Shown piece by piece: positions 44,200 through 54,423 of a stretch of DNA of 64,000 nucleotides. Numbering within the stretch: position 1 is the stretch's first letter; the number at the start of each line of letters is the position of its first letter. This stretch comes from Isoetes taiwanensis. Lineage: Eukaryota > Streptophyta > Lycopodiopsida > Isoetales > Isoetaceae. The notes beneath the pieces are model-generated. The model was given only the letters and a program-made list of their open reading frames with translations. It did no database searches and was not told the origin of the DNA. The stretch is from the NCBI GenBank assembly GCA_021234155.1, contig JAJEKV010000036.1:10865426-10929425 (forward strand). Reading direction: 5' to 3'. Made by a program: the position numbers and the translations under genes.

Positions 44200-47100
44200 A
44201 TGGCGACACACATGAATGTTGTTATTTGCCTTAGCAAGGGAGATGAAAACAAGCAAGAAGTTGGATTTGTAAAGGTACATGTGAATGCACATTATTCGGA
44301 TTTACGGCGAGAGATTGAACTTGATGAGCTAGAGGCTTTGGAGGGCCAGGAATTTGTGTTTTTAGGGGAAAGAAAGCTTGCCTTGTCCAAGAAGCAAGAG
44401 GCAAGATTTATAGTGAATGAGGATGAGGTGTGTGTGAAGATCATAGGTGCCTCAGCTGATAATCAGCCCATTCAGCCCACTAAACGAAGGAAATTGGTGC
44501 TTGTAGAAGAAGAGGAGGATGTAGAAGTGATCACTATGGAAGGGGTGAGTACAATATAAAGCAAGAAGATGACATTGAACCCATTGAACCACTTCAGAGT
44601 CAAGAGTCTATGAGCAGATTACAATCCAAAATAGCTACAAGGTCTCTAACTAATAAGTGGTTGTATGCATATCGAAGGGCAAAAATGAAGATGAAGCTTG
44701 AAGGCAAGAAAGATCGTTTTGGGCTAATGTCTTTTGACTTTAATGGTTCTGCTGTATTTCGTATTTGGTGTGTGGAGTGCCATGCATGATATGAAAAGGG
44801 AGGAGAGGATATGATGTACAATTACACGGCTCGTCATGTACAATCCAAAGAACATAAGATCAATATTCAAAGAAACCTTGATGCCACCCAAGAGAATGTC
44901 TCGGAAGTGAATAGTAAGGAAGATATTATAGCTGAAAACAAGGCTGATGTGGAGGCTTGTATGGCCACTAAAGTGAGGCCTTTTGTCGAGGAGACACATG
45001 TAGACTTTGACTTGTACAATGAAACTTTGGGAGGTTTTGTGAGAAAGGAGGATATTTGCATTGTTTGTAAACTTTGCAACAAACCCCTTCGTCTCTTTCC
45101 CGATCGAGGGGATGTGGTTGAAAATATGAAGGAGCACATCAAAAGTACTCGTCATGCTCAAAAATGGGCAGCAAATGAAAGCTTGCATTCTTTCGAAGAG
45201 GTAAGGCTGCACTTGCTTTGTTTTTAGTTATTTATACTTAGTTGAGGCTCTAATTTGTTCACTAATCTCTGTTTTACAACAGACCTGCTTTGCCCACAAT
45301 AATTTTTGTTTATTGGATTTTGTTTGTTCCTCTCTTTTGCTTATATTAACCAATATAAAGACACTAATTTGGACTGTTGCACATTTCATAGAGCCGGGAA
45401 CACAAAGCGAGGCCGAATGTAGTACTTCAAGTAAGTGCAAAGGCCCCGATTTATGTTCATTTACATTCCAACGTGTTGTCTTCTACACTATTCTTGCATT
45501 ATCTCTTCTATATTTCTAGTTTTAGCCTCTTGAAAACAGGAAATCTCTATTTGGCTTCATTATGTTGGGGATTTTGGCAATTAGAGTATAGATATGGCTC
45601 CAACACAAGGGACTTAAGGGCTTTTTTGGATGAATCAAAGGCTGGAGGAAATTGGTACTATGAACCGATGTTAAATGCAAGTTTTGAGCATGATGGGAGG
45701 CGCATTTGCATTGCTGGCACCTTTAGGCACGTCTCTTGTCGTAGAATATATGATAGTAGCCTGCAGTTCTAGAATCTCCAATGCTCATTTTGTGCTTCAA
45801 TACCAAAAGAAACTGATTTTCGTATGAGAGTTTACAGACAAGAACAAAGAAAAGTTAGTAGAGGTCTAAGTACAAATCAGCGCATAAGAGTGGATTACCT
45901 AACTAATACGGAGCTGAAAGATATGGCTGAAGATTCAAGGGCCGAAAATAGACAGTTAAGAAAAGAATTGATGTTTTGTAAAAAAAAAAAAAATGTGGCT
46001 TTACCAGTGAAGGTGAGAACAATTAGGGATTCCTTGTGTGAATCCATGAATCGTGCGGATGTGAAAAGGTTTTGTAGAGACATTGTTGAGGCCCATACAC
46101 GAGGAAAATTTGAAGGTAAGACAGCTCTATGGAACTTCCTTACAGATGTTGCCCAAAACATAATTAGGCCAGGTTATAAGAGAAGATACAAGAAGACCAC
46201 AAAAGACCTATTTGAGACAATCAAAATTTGGGGCGGACAAAGAATGCATAACTTTTTATCCATTAACTTTTCAGGCCCTAGTTTGTCTACCACGCTGCGA
46301 TCGACGAGGAAAAATTTTGTTTACAAATGTGGCATAAGGGAAGAAACGTTTGCTTTTCTAGGAGGTGTGTATTCCAGCCATATGACAGGAATTGGCTTGC
46401 CACTTGGATCAGTACCATCCATTGTGGCAGAGGATGAGACTATTATAAAGAGAGCAGTACAATGGATTGCAAGAGATCACACCTTGATTGGATTTTGTGG
46501 TTTGAAAGAAGGGCATACTTGTGAAATGAATTTTGTAGTTCATGTTGGTAGTGAAGAGGTTGGATACACAACCATAATGGATGCATTTGAGTTAAACACC
46601 ATTGCACACTTTGCACGAGTTCTAATTGTGAATCCTTTGCATCCGCGCCTGCCTAGACTTGTCTTGTCTATCCAACTTACATGCAATAAGTTCAACCATG
46701 ACGAGGTAAGAATCCAATGGCAAAAGGTTCAAGCCTTTTTGGGATTCACACTTGAGGCATGTATTGGGACCATTAATCGGTCATAGCTCCGATGGAGATG
46801 CACGTCGTAGGGCATGTATGCTTGAAGACTACACGTCCTTGAAGCAAGTGAATGGAAGATATGCCATACCTTGGGAGGGTTGGGTGTTTACTGCAGCCAT
46901 AAGAGATGATGGAAGCATTTGTGGACTTCATGATCAAGATTTCATCCATAATGGCAAGAAACTAATCAATCCGATGGACAATGCTTCAAGAAGATTGTAT
47001 CTAGGAAATGAGTATGTGACATTGAATGATGTATGGCATGTCTTCAACATGTTTCAAGGGGAACATGGACTCCAATTGGAAGAAGATAGGCAAAATTGGA

Positions 47101-48790
47101 GGGCTGCTCAAAGGATAGCTTCACGAAAGGTTCAGGGATGTTTGCAAAGATTAAGAGATCCAAGTACTTCTAAACCTATGAGAACTTTAGGGACTGAAAT
47201 ATACTTGCATGTTGTTTCCCAATACATTGACATATTTCTATCACCACATTTGGATCTTCGGGCACGTGTGAAAGCGGCTTCAACGGTCTCTTTTTTCTTT
47301 AGGTATGTTTGAACTGCAATTGAACTTATGCTTAATAGTCTTTCCTTCTCATATTCTAATTGTAGGTTATGGAGACTATGGATAATCAATCATGAGACAC
47401 ATTCTTTGACCAAGAACTTCATATCCCGCGAGACCTTTCTTGATATTCAGCTCTCATGCCACTTTGTAGTTTTGCTAGTAAGGTACTTCAATGAAACATG
47501 CACAGGTATGGCTGTCCCATTGCATTGTATAGGGTCAGATTGTTGTGAGAATTGTTTCTCCAAAGTGGGCGGCATGGTTAGGAATGAAAGGTCCTATACA
47601 GAGGCTGATCTACTAGAAACATGTAATGCTTTGAATAGGGTGGCCGAATTCCAAGCTCTAGGTGACTTATTATTCCCTGCTGCACATATAAAACAAGAGA
47701 ACATTTGGCAAGTGCTGGAAAGAAAGGTAGATAATGCAGGAAATGAAATCAGGGCTGATCTATGTGATCTAAGTCAAGTAAGTACCAATGACAAAATTGT
47801 GGATGCCTTAAAGGACGGTTTCAAGTATGCTCAAGCATTATGTGCTCAAGTAGGCATTACATGTGATAAAGAAGGCGCAGAAACATGGTGGGAAACACCA
47901 TGGAAACATGAAGATTATTTTCATCGTGACTACTTCAAGCAGTTAGACACTACACAAATTGAAGATGAATCCGATGTTGTTGAGATTGAAGAAGATAATA
48001 CAAGTATAAGAAACAATAGTGCAAATGAATCCCATGACATTGTTGTCGAGATGGAGCTTAGGCACACGTTTGAAGCCATGCGTGATGAGACTGAAAACTC
48101 GCATTCCGAAGTAGATAGAACCGTGAAGGTAGACGGTAAATTAGTATGCAAGGCCACTTTAGTGAGCCAGCTTAGTGGCAATCCTTGGTTGTCAAAAGAT
48201 AGATTGACGAAAGTTAAACATCATGCTTTTCTTGATGCAAATTCGAAGATAGTAAATGCAGCAACTTCACTTGGAATAGGTTCTGATTGTGCAGTTTATT
48301 TTGAGAATGATGAGGAGTTAAGCAAAAGAATGCGTAGTGGTGGAAGAGAGCAGCAGAAAAGCTTGGTTTGGTACTTGGGACATGTGCTTTCTATTCGAAA
48401 AAAGATTGGAAGAGCTTGGAAGGAAAGTAGAGAAAGCATTGACCTTATTGATAGGCCCTCATACTTGGTGGAGTTGAATTTGGCATGGTATAATGAACAC
48501 AAGGCGGGAAGGAGGACATGGTTTACCTATGACAACTTCGATAATCAAGTAATATCGCTTGATTCCGTCATCTCATTGGCTTGTTTGACATATAAGCCTG
48601 AAAATGGTAGATACTTTCTTGATGAGAATGATAGAAGACAATTTAATGGCTTTCTAAATGATCAAATGAAAGGTGTCTAGCCTCTAATTAATATGTTTGT
48701 ATATTTCATTGTGTTTGCATATTGTAGTCTAATAATTTGTGTTTATCTTTCTTGTATTTCAGGGAACAAAGGGAAGCAGAAGGTGTGATT
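44200..48790 (+). pseudogene. P/THAP9-like DNA transposase with two zinc fingers, unassigned family
   Basis: Frames join into one long protein. It starts at MATHMNVVICLSKGDENKQE, with an acidic tail (VLVEEEEDVEVI), then a C2-H2 finger (WCVEC near 44766, RHVQSKEH near 44829). A second finger follows (CKLC near 45066, EHIKSTRH near 45130). The core holds VAEDETIIKRAV (46427-46459), NPLHPRLPRLVLSIQLTCN, GPLIGHSSDGDARRR (46761-46805), a long helical insert, and IGSDCCENCFSKVGG (47529-47573). The spacing Asp-Asp-insert-Glu recalls P element/THAP9 transposases. Introns: 45200-45390 (AG|GTAAGG), one near 45431-45516, 47302-47366, and a last one 48673-48762 leading to a basic end. Breaks: frame change near 44545, TGA near 44788, TAG 45771, frame change near 46750. 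It is young but inactive here. Confidence 0.6.
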
Positions 48791-49065
48791 GCCTCAAGGA
48801 TTGCCTAAAACAGTAGTTAGCTGATCATAAACAGTAGCAGTAGCATTTGATCATAAACAGTAGCATTTTGTTGTCACCTTAAGGGCATTTTTGTTATGGC
48901 AGGAATGCTTCACATTTTTGTCCAAGACTACAGATTATTTTCATGCTTAAGGCATTTTGTTATGATTAATAGCATGCTGATCTATCGGATTTGATATCGG
49001 ATGCCAATGTCTTGTATTCAAGGTTATATTGTAGCCACTTAAGTAACTCTTGAATCAAAGGGAGA
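48791..49065. other. 3' flank of the transposase
   Basis: Contains a doubled GATCATAAACAGTAGCA (48822-48838 and 48850-48866) and AT-rich sequence. The doubled motif could be a subterminal binding repeat of the element, but I could not find its partner upstream. Confidence 0.35.
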
Positions 49066-49069
49066 GGGT

Positions 49070-49310
49070 ATTGATTACGTACCGTAATCTTGTTGAAGCC
49101 GCGATAATCTACAACCAACCGCAAAGAACCATCCTTCTTGAAAACAAAGAAGATGGCAGCTCATGTGGGTGACTGAGAATGTCGGATAAAGCTAGTCACA
49201 ATCTTCTCCTCGATATAGGCCCGCAAAGTCTCCAATTCTGTTGATGACAAGCTATAGATAGGGCCAAATGGCGGGGTTATCCCTAGCTGAAGATCAACGG
49301 GGCAGTCATA
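49070..49310 (-). pseudogene. Second gypsy lineage: reverse transcriptase start
   Basis: The minus strand reads YDCPVDLQLGITPPFGPIYS, ELETLRAYIEEKI and [20 protein letters not shown], the N-terminal half of a gypsy reverse transcriptase. The wording resembles the fungal and moss Tcn1/sushi-type chromoviruses rather than the element at 38557-43190. One in-frame TGA lies between SPT and AAIFF near 49160. The piece is cut after NKITVR near 49070. Confidence 0.75.
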
Positions 49311-49750
49311 GGGACAATGCCCCAGAAGCTTGCTGGCTTTGATCTTATCAAAAACATCGCCAAAATCCTTGTACTTATCAGAAGGATAGGAACAGACATT
49401 CTTGAAGTAGAGCTAGTTGAAGGATGAACTTGGATTGCAAATGCTGAACTAGAATCTTTCCTACCAGATCTGATAAACTTGTGAAGAGAGATATTCGAGA
49501 TATGGAGGTGAAGGAGTGAAGAAGCCTCTACAGAAGCAGGAGTAGAAACAGAAGCAAGAGCAAGAATAGGAGCAGGAGCAACTGGAACAGGAACTGGAGC
49601 AGGAACTGGAACAAGAACTGGAGCTGTGACATCATCTAGAACTAGAACATGGTTAGAATCTGAGACATGAACTGGAGCAGAGATAAGAATCGAATCAGAT
49701 GGAGCAAAAACAAGAACTGGAATCTCAGCAAGAACAGAATCAGGGTCCAA
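49283..49750 (-). pseudogene. Linker of the second gypsy element, Pro/Val/Ala repeats
   Basis: A 155-codon frame with VPVPAPVPVPVAPAP-type repeats (DNA repeats of GGAACTGGAGCA near 49577-49630 on the plus strand). It lies between protease and reverse transcriptase and then runs into FWGIVPMTAPLIFS. The end is a different frame from the reverse transcriptase, so a frame change lies near 49310. Probably a spacer; no enzymatic motif. Confidence 0.5.
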
Positions 49751-49857
49751 GATACTGCACGGACTGATGTAGATGGTGGTGTAGAGGCATGAACTGTAGA
49801 TGAACTGGAACTAGAGCTACAACCAGCAAACTGGAAAGATCTAGAGCATTAGTCAAT

Positions 49858-50121
49858 CTATGGGTTATGCAACTCGAGCCAAGGAAGACACAAGACTACT
49901 GGCGCATATGGGCTAGCAATGAGATTAAACAAAACGCTGCAAGAAACTTCCTCGAATTGAAGAGGTGCAATACATTCTGTGACTATGCCTGAAGAGATCT
50001 CTTGCCCATCAATCACACCAACAGAGCAGGGATGTTCGACCCTACTTCTAGGAATGGCATGCTTAGTAGCGAACCCACTATCCATGAAGCAGGCATTCGC
50101 ATCACAATCAAGTTGCGTCAA
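49858..50121 (-). pseudogene. Protease of the second gypsy element, active site altered
   Basis: Reads LDCDANACFMDSGFATKHAI, then VGVIDGQEISSGIVTECIAP and YAPVVLCLPWLELHNP. The pattern is that of sushi/Tcn1-type gypsy proteases, whose active site is usually DSGA; here it reads DCDA, so the active site is probably lost. Gag lies upstream on the same strand and the linker downstream. Confidence 0.75.
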
Positions 50122-50256
50122 TGCCTCTATCCTCCTAACCTTCGATTCAAATGAAATAGAGATATAAAAAAAAATTTACTGACTTTGTCCGAAGGAATAA
50201 AACCTTCGTCACATGTGGAAGGAGTCAAGGAATGTCAGGCAGCCGTCGAGAGACTC

Positions 50257-51000
50257 CTACTTCTCGAATGGGATTCGAACGATTTGATCGTTTAACATGA
50301 CATCTACAAGCAATATGTCTAACCCTCCATAATAGAGGCAGAGATTAACCTCTCTTCGGCACTGGACATAGGTGGCGCAAAAATTGATGTGATTGCTGGA
50401 GCTTGGGAAGTAGAGAAACATGCTGATTTCGTCTTTCTTGCCTACACTTAAAAAGACAGTTATCACAACGAACCGCAAATTTTATAGCTTCATCCAAGAT
50501 TCTGGGATCCTCCATAGTCAGCAACATATCGTACATCCTCGCAGAGCCCTCTTCGAAAACAATCCCAAACAACCGCATCTTCCCAGGCTGTGTCTATGGC
50601 AATCTGTCGAAACTCAGAAGCATAAACTGAAGCCGGACGAGAATCTTGCCTAAGATTGCCAAGCTTGGTTACTGTTGTGCATTGTCAATCAGTGTCTCCA
50701 AAACACGCCTCAAGTTCAACAGTAAACGCAGCAAAATTTTGCAACTCGGGAGCCCCTTTCTCTAATAGGGGAGCGAACCAGCTCAAGACTGCCCCAGAAA
50801 GAAGAGAGCCAACTAGTCCGACCTGTTCCCAATCTGTAGGGTACCTATGAGGGTGGAGCTGAATAACTAGTCGAATCTAATTCAAAAAACCTCAGAGCTT
50901 GGATTTAGCGCCATCAAATTTTTCTGGCAGACTAATCTTAGGCTCCAATGATCCCCTCCCGGAGCTAAAGGCTGACTCATGAGAAGCTACCTGTTCTTGG
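50257..51000 (-). pseudogene. Gag of the second gypsy element
   Basis: On the minus strand, frames near 50960-50660 give KNLMALNPSSEVF (worn), RLVIQLHPHRYPTDWEQVGL, LSGAVLSWFAPLLEKGAP and FAAFTVELEACFGDTD. 50578-50345 adds DPRILDEAIKFAVRCDNCLF and CRQERRNQ. This matches the gag of Tcn1/sushi-type elements (large hydrophobic capsid repeats, then an Arg-rich end). Stops and frame changes interrupt it. Confidence 0.75.
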
Positions 51001-51070
51001 AGCTATCTGTTATCCAATTGCAAGGTTATGAAGCAGCACGTCGTCATGCATTCTGAAATAGAGAAAAAGC

Positions 51071-51270
51071 CACATGCATAGACACTCTTAGTGTTTGATT
51101 TTGAATGATAAACAGGTCGGTCTCTATCTTGGCATAATGTTTTTTGGCATAAGGTCTCTATAATATGTTTCACATGCATAGACACTCTTAGTGTTTGATT
51201 TTGAATGATAAACATGTTGGTCTCCATCTTGGCATAACGTTTTTTGGTATAAGGTCTCTATAATATGTTT
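51071..51270. repeat. 100-bp tandem duplication
   Basis: A block starting CACATGCATAGACACTCTTA occurs at 51071 and again at 51171, with a period of exactly 100 bases and a few differences. AT-rich, no gene. Confidence 0.9.
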
Positions 51271-51418
51271 TTTTGTCATTTTTAATACTATCACTTTTCC
51301 TTTCAACTCGGATAAGGATCTCTATTCTATTCTAAGCATCAGGCTTGGGTTTTTTAACACAGGGGTTTATGTTACTGGCTTCTAAATTTATTTATCTTAT
51401 GTTTATCTGTTTATCTTA

Positions 51419-51597
51419 CCTCATGTTTATCTTACTGACTTCTAAATTTGTCATATGCATGTTTTGGTATGCATGTTTTGGATTGTTATTTTAGGTTGTA
51501 AAAACTGGAATTGGCCTCATGTTTATCTTACTGACTTATAAATTTGTCACATGCATGTTTTGGTATGCATGTTTTGGATTGTTGTTTTAGGTTGTTG
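51419..51597. repeat. About 96-bp tandem duplication
   Basis: CCTCATGTTTATCTTACTGA and the next 60 bases, including two GCATGTTTTGG motifs, recur once (about 51419-51500 and 51515-51596). The second copy is followed by several GGAATTGTAAAAAC-like near-repeats. Confidence 0.8.
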
Positions 51598-51978
51598 CAA
51601 CTGGAATTGTAAAAACAGGATTGTAAAAATAGTATTGTAAAAACTACTCGACTTGTTCTAAAAACCATTTTATATTCAAATATTTAAGCCTGCTTTACAA
51701 AAAGAGCAAGTGCAGACTTGCCAACCGGTTACAAAACACAGTACAACAAAAAAAGCTTACAAGTTTTTTACAAAAAGTCTGTTTACATTACAGCAATAAG
51801 CATTGCATGTTTAAAGCTTCACAACTAAAAGCATTTATAGCCCATTTCAGTATAGCAGAGAACCAAAAACTTGAAGATTTACAGCAGGGAACAAAAAACT
51901 TGAAGATTTCATACAGCCAAGAACAAAAAACAAGAAGATTTTGAAGAAAAACATGAGATTTCAGACTGAAGTTGAGAT
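51598..51978. other. No gene seen
   Basis: AT-rich, with short near-repeats of ACTTGAAGATTT (51870-51940), close to the 3' end of the small minus-strand gene. Confidence 0.5.
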
Positions 51979-52254
51979 TCAGACTAAAAGTGGGTGGCCG
52001 GGAGGGGGCATCTTCAAATCAACATGAAGGAGAATCCCATCTGCTTCGATATTAATCTGCAAAAGACGCTCATCGAGTGGATTTACCCGCTCAATCTACT
52101 GCTGCACCTTATCAGAAACTCTAGCTCCTTGTTCCACCAAGCGCTGCACCTCCAAGCACGAGAACTTGGCCACCGAAATCATCTGCATGCCCGGATGGTT
52201 AGAGGAGGTCGATTCGACCATACGCTTCCTTGCAGTACATTTGGTTCTTGCCAT
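51979..52254 (-). pseudogene. Small gene with a histone H3-like N-terminus
   Basis: From ATG 52254 the minus strand reads MARTKCTARKRMVESTSSNH, then an Ala/Val/Gln-rich stretch ending DKVQQ, a TAG (52096-52098), and in the same frame IERVNPLDERLLQINIEADG to a TGA at 51979-51981. Without the TAG it would be 91 residues. The first nine residues after Met match the histone H3 tail except one (Cys for Gln at position 5), keeping the positions of Arg2, Lys4, Arg8 and Lys9. The rest is not histone. Because QQ-TAG-I suggests CAG to TAG, the break may be recent. Function unknown: a histone-tail mimic, or chance. Confidence 0.5.
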
Positions 52255-52353
52255 TTTTTCTTTAAACAAGAGCAAATCGGAAGAGAAGGCACTTCGGCTT
52301 GATCGGAAGAGCAAATTGGAAGAGAAGAGGAATCGGATTAGAAGAGGAAGCTG

Positions 52354-52372
52354 GCGCCAAACCTGCGCCAAA
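52354..52372 (-). promoter_or_regulatory. Two E2F-type sites upstream of the H3-like gene
   Basis: TTTGGCGC appears twice on the minus strand (52365-52372 and 52354-52361), 11 bases apart and about 100-120 bases before the ATG. TTTGGCGC is the core of plant E2F sites found in S-phase genes. The flanking leader is CT-rich. Confidence 0.5.
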
Positions 52373-52539
52373 GTGAGAGAGAAGGAATAGAATGTCCAAC
52401 CGACATCATTAAAGCTTGCATTAAAGGCTATTATTTGCGTGGCTCGATTTTCGAGCCATGCAATAGGAAAATCGAACCATATGGTTTTCCTAATACCTAT
52501 AATATTGCATGGCTCGATTTTCCCTTGGATTTTCCTGAT

Positions 52540-52870
52540 ACCATATTTCAATAGTTCAATAGTCTTACGTACAATAAGTTCAATACCATATTTCAATACC
52601 ATATTTCAATAGTCTCAATACAGTATTTCATAGTTCAATACCATATTCAATGCAATAGTTCAATACCGTATTTCAATAGTTCTCATAGTTCTCAATACCA
52701 TATTTCAATAGTTCTCAATACCATAGTTCAATAATTCTCATAGTTCAATATCTTATTTCAATACATAGTTCAATAATTCTCATATTTCCCTATTTCAGTA
52801 CCATATTTCAACACCATAGTTCTCATACATCATTCTCATAGCATTCTAATAGCATTTCATTCTAATAGCA
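52540..52870. repeat. Degenerate simple repeat, CAATACCATATTTCAATAGT type
   Basis: TTCAATACCATATTTCAATAGTTC-like units recur about 15 times with shortening and mixing (AGTTCTCAATACC, CATAGTTC). No coding frame. Confidence 0.85.
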
Positions 52871-53439
52871 TTCTAAGCTAGTTCTCAAGTCCAATGGTGT
52901 AATGGGAAAAATATTTCGATTATTCACCTCCTCTGTTGCATAGACCCCGTGATCAATCTGCCATGTTTACTCTGGAACATGACCAACTCAACGTGACCAA
53001 GGTCCATGGTGGTCCGTGCAAGCATATGGTCCATGCAAGCATATGGTACAAAGTCGGAAAGGGATTATATAATTTGGTACAATCAATCGTAAATCTACGG
53101 ATAGGGGCTATATTGTATGTTAGTTCGAAAAACCGTATGGTATGGGTTTTTCTACTCCAAAAAGCCGTATACAGGGGTTTTTCTATGACCCCTCGATCGC
53201 ACATGCCATCTATCCATATATAGAGGTGCAACCCCCGGGCCCCATAGTAGGCATTGACCAAAGGTGCTTTCCTATCAATGCATGCCTGAATGACCTCTTA
53301 TCTCTCAAGGTCGTCTACTTCCGTGGGACGGAAGTAGACTTTTTAATCTACCTTCCACTCACCTATCGGTTGGTGTCGACTACTTCGGTGACGAGCCGAC
53401 ATTTGCATTGCGCCATGAGTTGTGGGTACTGCTTCTCAA
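52871..53439. other. No supported gene; a perfect 12-bp hairpin at 53313
   Basis: GTCTACTTCCGT and its reverse complement, three bases apart (53313-53339), followed by TTTTT. It lies just outside the worn gypsy chromodomain at 53440. Open frames here show no motifs. Confidence 0.5.
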
Positions 53440-53960
53440 GATCTATTTATAGTGCCCACGTAGCATCTTCCACTGGTAAGTGTCCCTTTTCACTAGGTAT
53501 TGGAGAATTGAGATCTTCTTGTCTTCTTATAGGATCTGACAAGAAGAACCTCTAGAACAATTTCAAGGTGATCATCCATCATTTCCAGTAACTTTGGTGT
53601 CTCCAATACTTCCTCTAGATTAGGAGGAGTGTGTTTCTCTAGGAGACTTACTTGGAAGACACTATGGATCTTCAAGTGTGCTGGCAGGTCCTACTTATAG
53701 GATTGGTTACCTACTCTTTTGGTTATCCTGAATGCTCCAGCGCACCTTGGAGCAAGCTTCTTGCAATTGTCGATGCAGAGCTTCAGCAATTGTCCCCTAA
53801 TCGCCGATGCTGTAATCGTCGATGCAGAGCTTCAGCCTAAGTGCCGATGCAGAGCTTGTCGCTATGCTCTTCTGCCGGCCCCTTGCTGCTAGAGGATATC
53901 TTCGTACTTCCTCCACCAACTGTTGCATGTCGGCTAGCATCCGTTAACGTCTTAAATAAA
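53440..53960 (-). pseudogene. Gypsy integrase C-terminus and chromodomain fragment
   Basis: The minus strand reads QQLVEEVRRYPLAARGRQKS near 53900, then a stretch overwritten by three copies of a GATGCAGAGCTTCAGC block (53772-53860). KIHSVFQVSLLEKHTPPNLE (53675 down) and a broken chromodomain end near 53450 (EDATW-like) follow. It is the same family as 38557-39018 but more worn. No LTR is attached on either side. Confidence 0.75.
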
Positions 53961-54050
53961 CATTATAGTCTTGGACCTCTGCATGATCCTGCTGGACTTC
54001 CCTTAATGCATGCAATTATATTAATTGTCTACGGTAATATTTTATATTAA

Positions 54051-54089
54051 CATTACAAGAAATTTATCGCGGCGGCCAAGGCCGCCGCG
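54051..54089 (+). other. CACTA-like end with a GC palindrome
   Basis: CATTACAAGAAATTTATCGC (54051-54070) resembles the CACTACAAGAAA start of CACTA elements. It runs into the palindrome CGCGGCGGCC-AA-GGCCGCCGCG (54068-54089). The same start recurs at 60163 in the same orientation. Confidence 0.55.
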
Positions 54090-54423
54090 AACATTTCTCT
54101 TCCCTGGCTTATGCTTGCAAAGGGGGATTTATACGGTGCAAAAGACTCTCTTGAAATGCAGGACTTAATATTGACCTATGTAAGTTCGATTTTGCGTGGC
54201 TATGGATTTTAAGAACATTGGAGACTTTCCATTGCCTCATGCTTTTGTGCCCACAAGATGGGCGAGTGCTATTCAGAACGACCTTGGGGTTCCCACTAGT
54301 GAGCTCACTTTTTCTTTTGAAATTGTCCGACTTTAGATATGTTTCATATCCAATGGCTGTATTTTTTTCGAGCAAACCCTCCCTAAATTAGACATTCTAG
54401 TTTAGGAGAAGCAAACCTGTAGA
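54090..54423. other. No gene seen
   Basis: Mixed sequence between the CACTA-like end and the tandem repeat; the 88-codon minus-strand frame here has no motifs. Confidence 0.45.

Noticed and set aside
50262-50282. Possible tRNA T-loop (GGGATTCGAAC)
   Set aside because: No matching acceptor stem, D-loop or anticodon arm at the right distance; the stretch lies in a gypsy gag.
52936-53261. Overlapping frames on both strands near the gypsy fragment
   Set aside because: No motifs; likely decayed LTR-type or flanking sequence.
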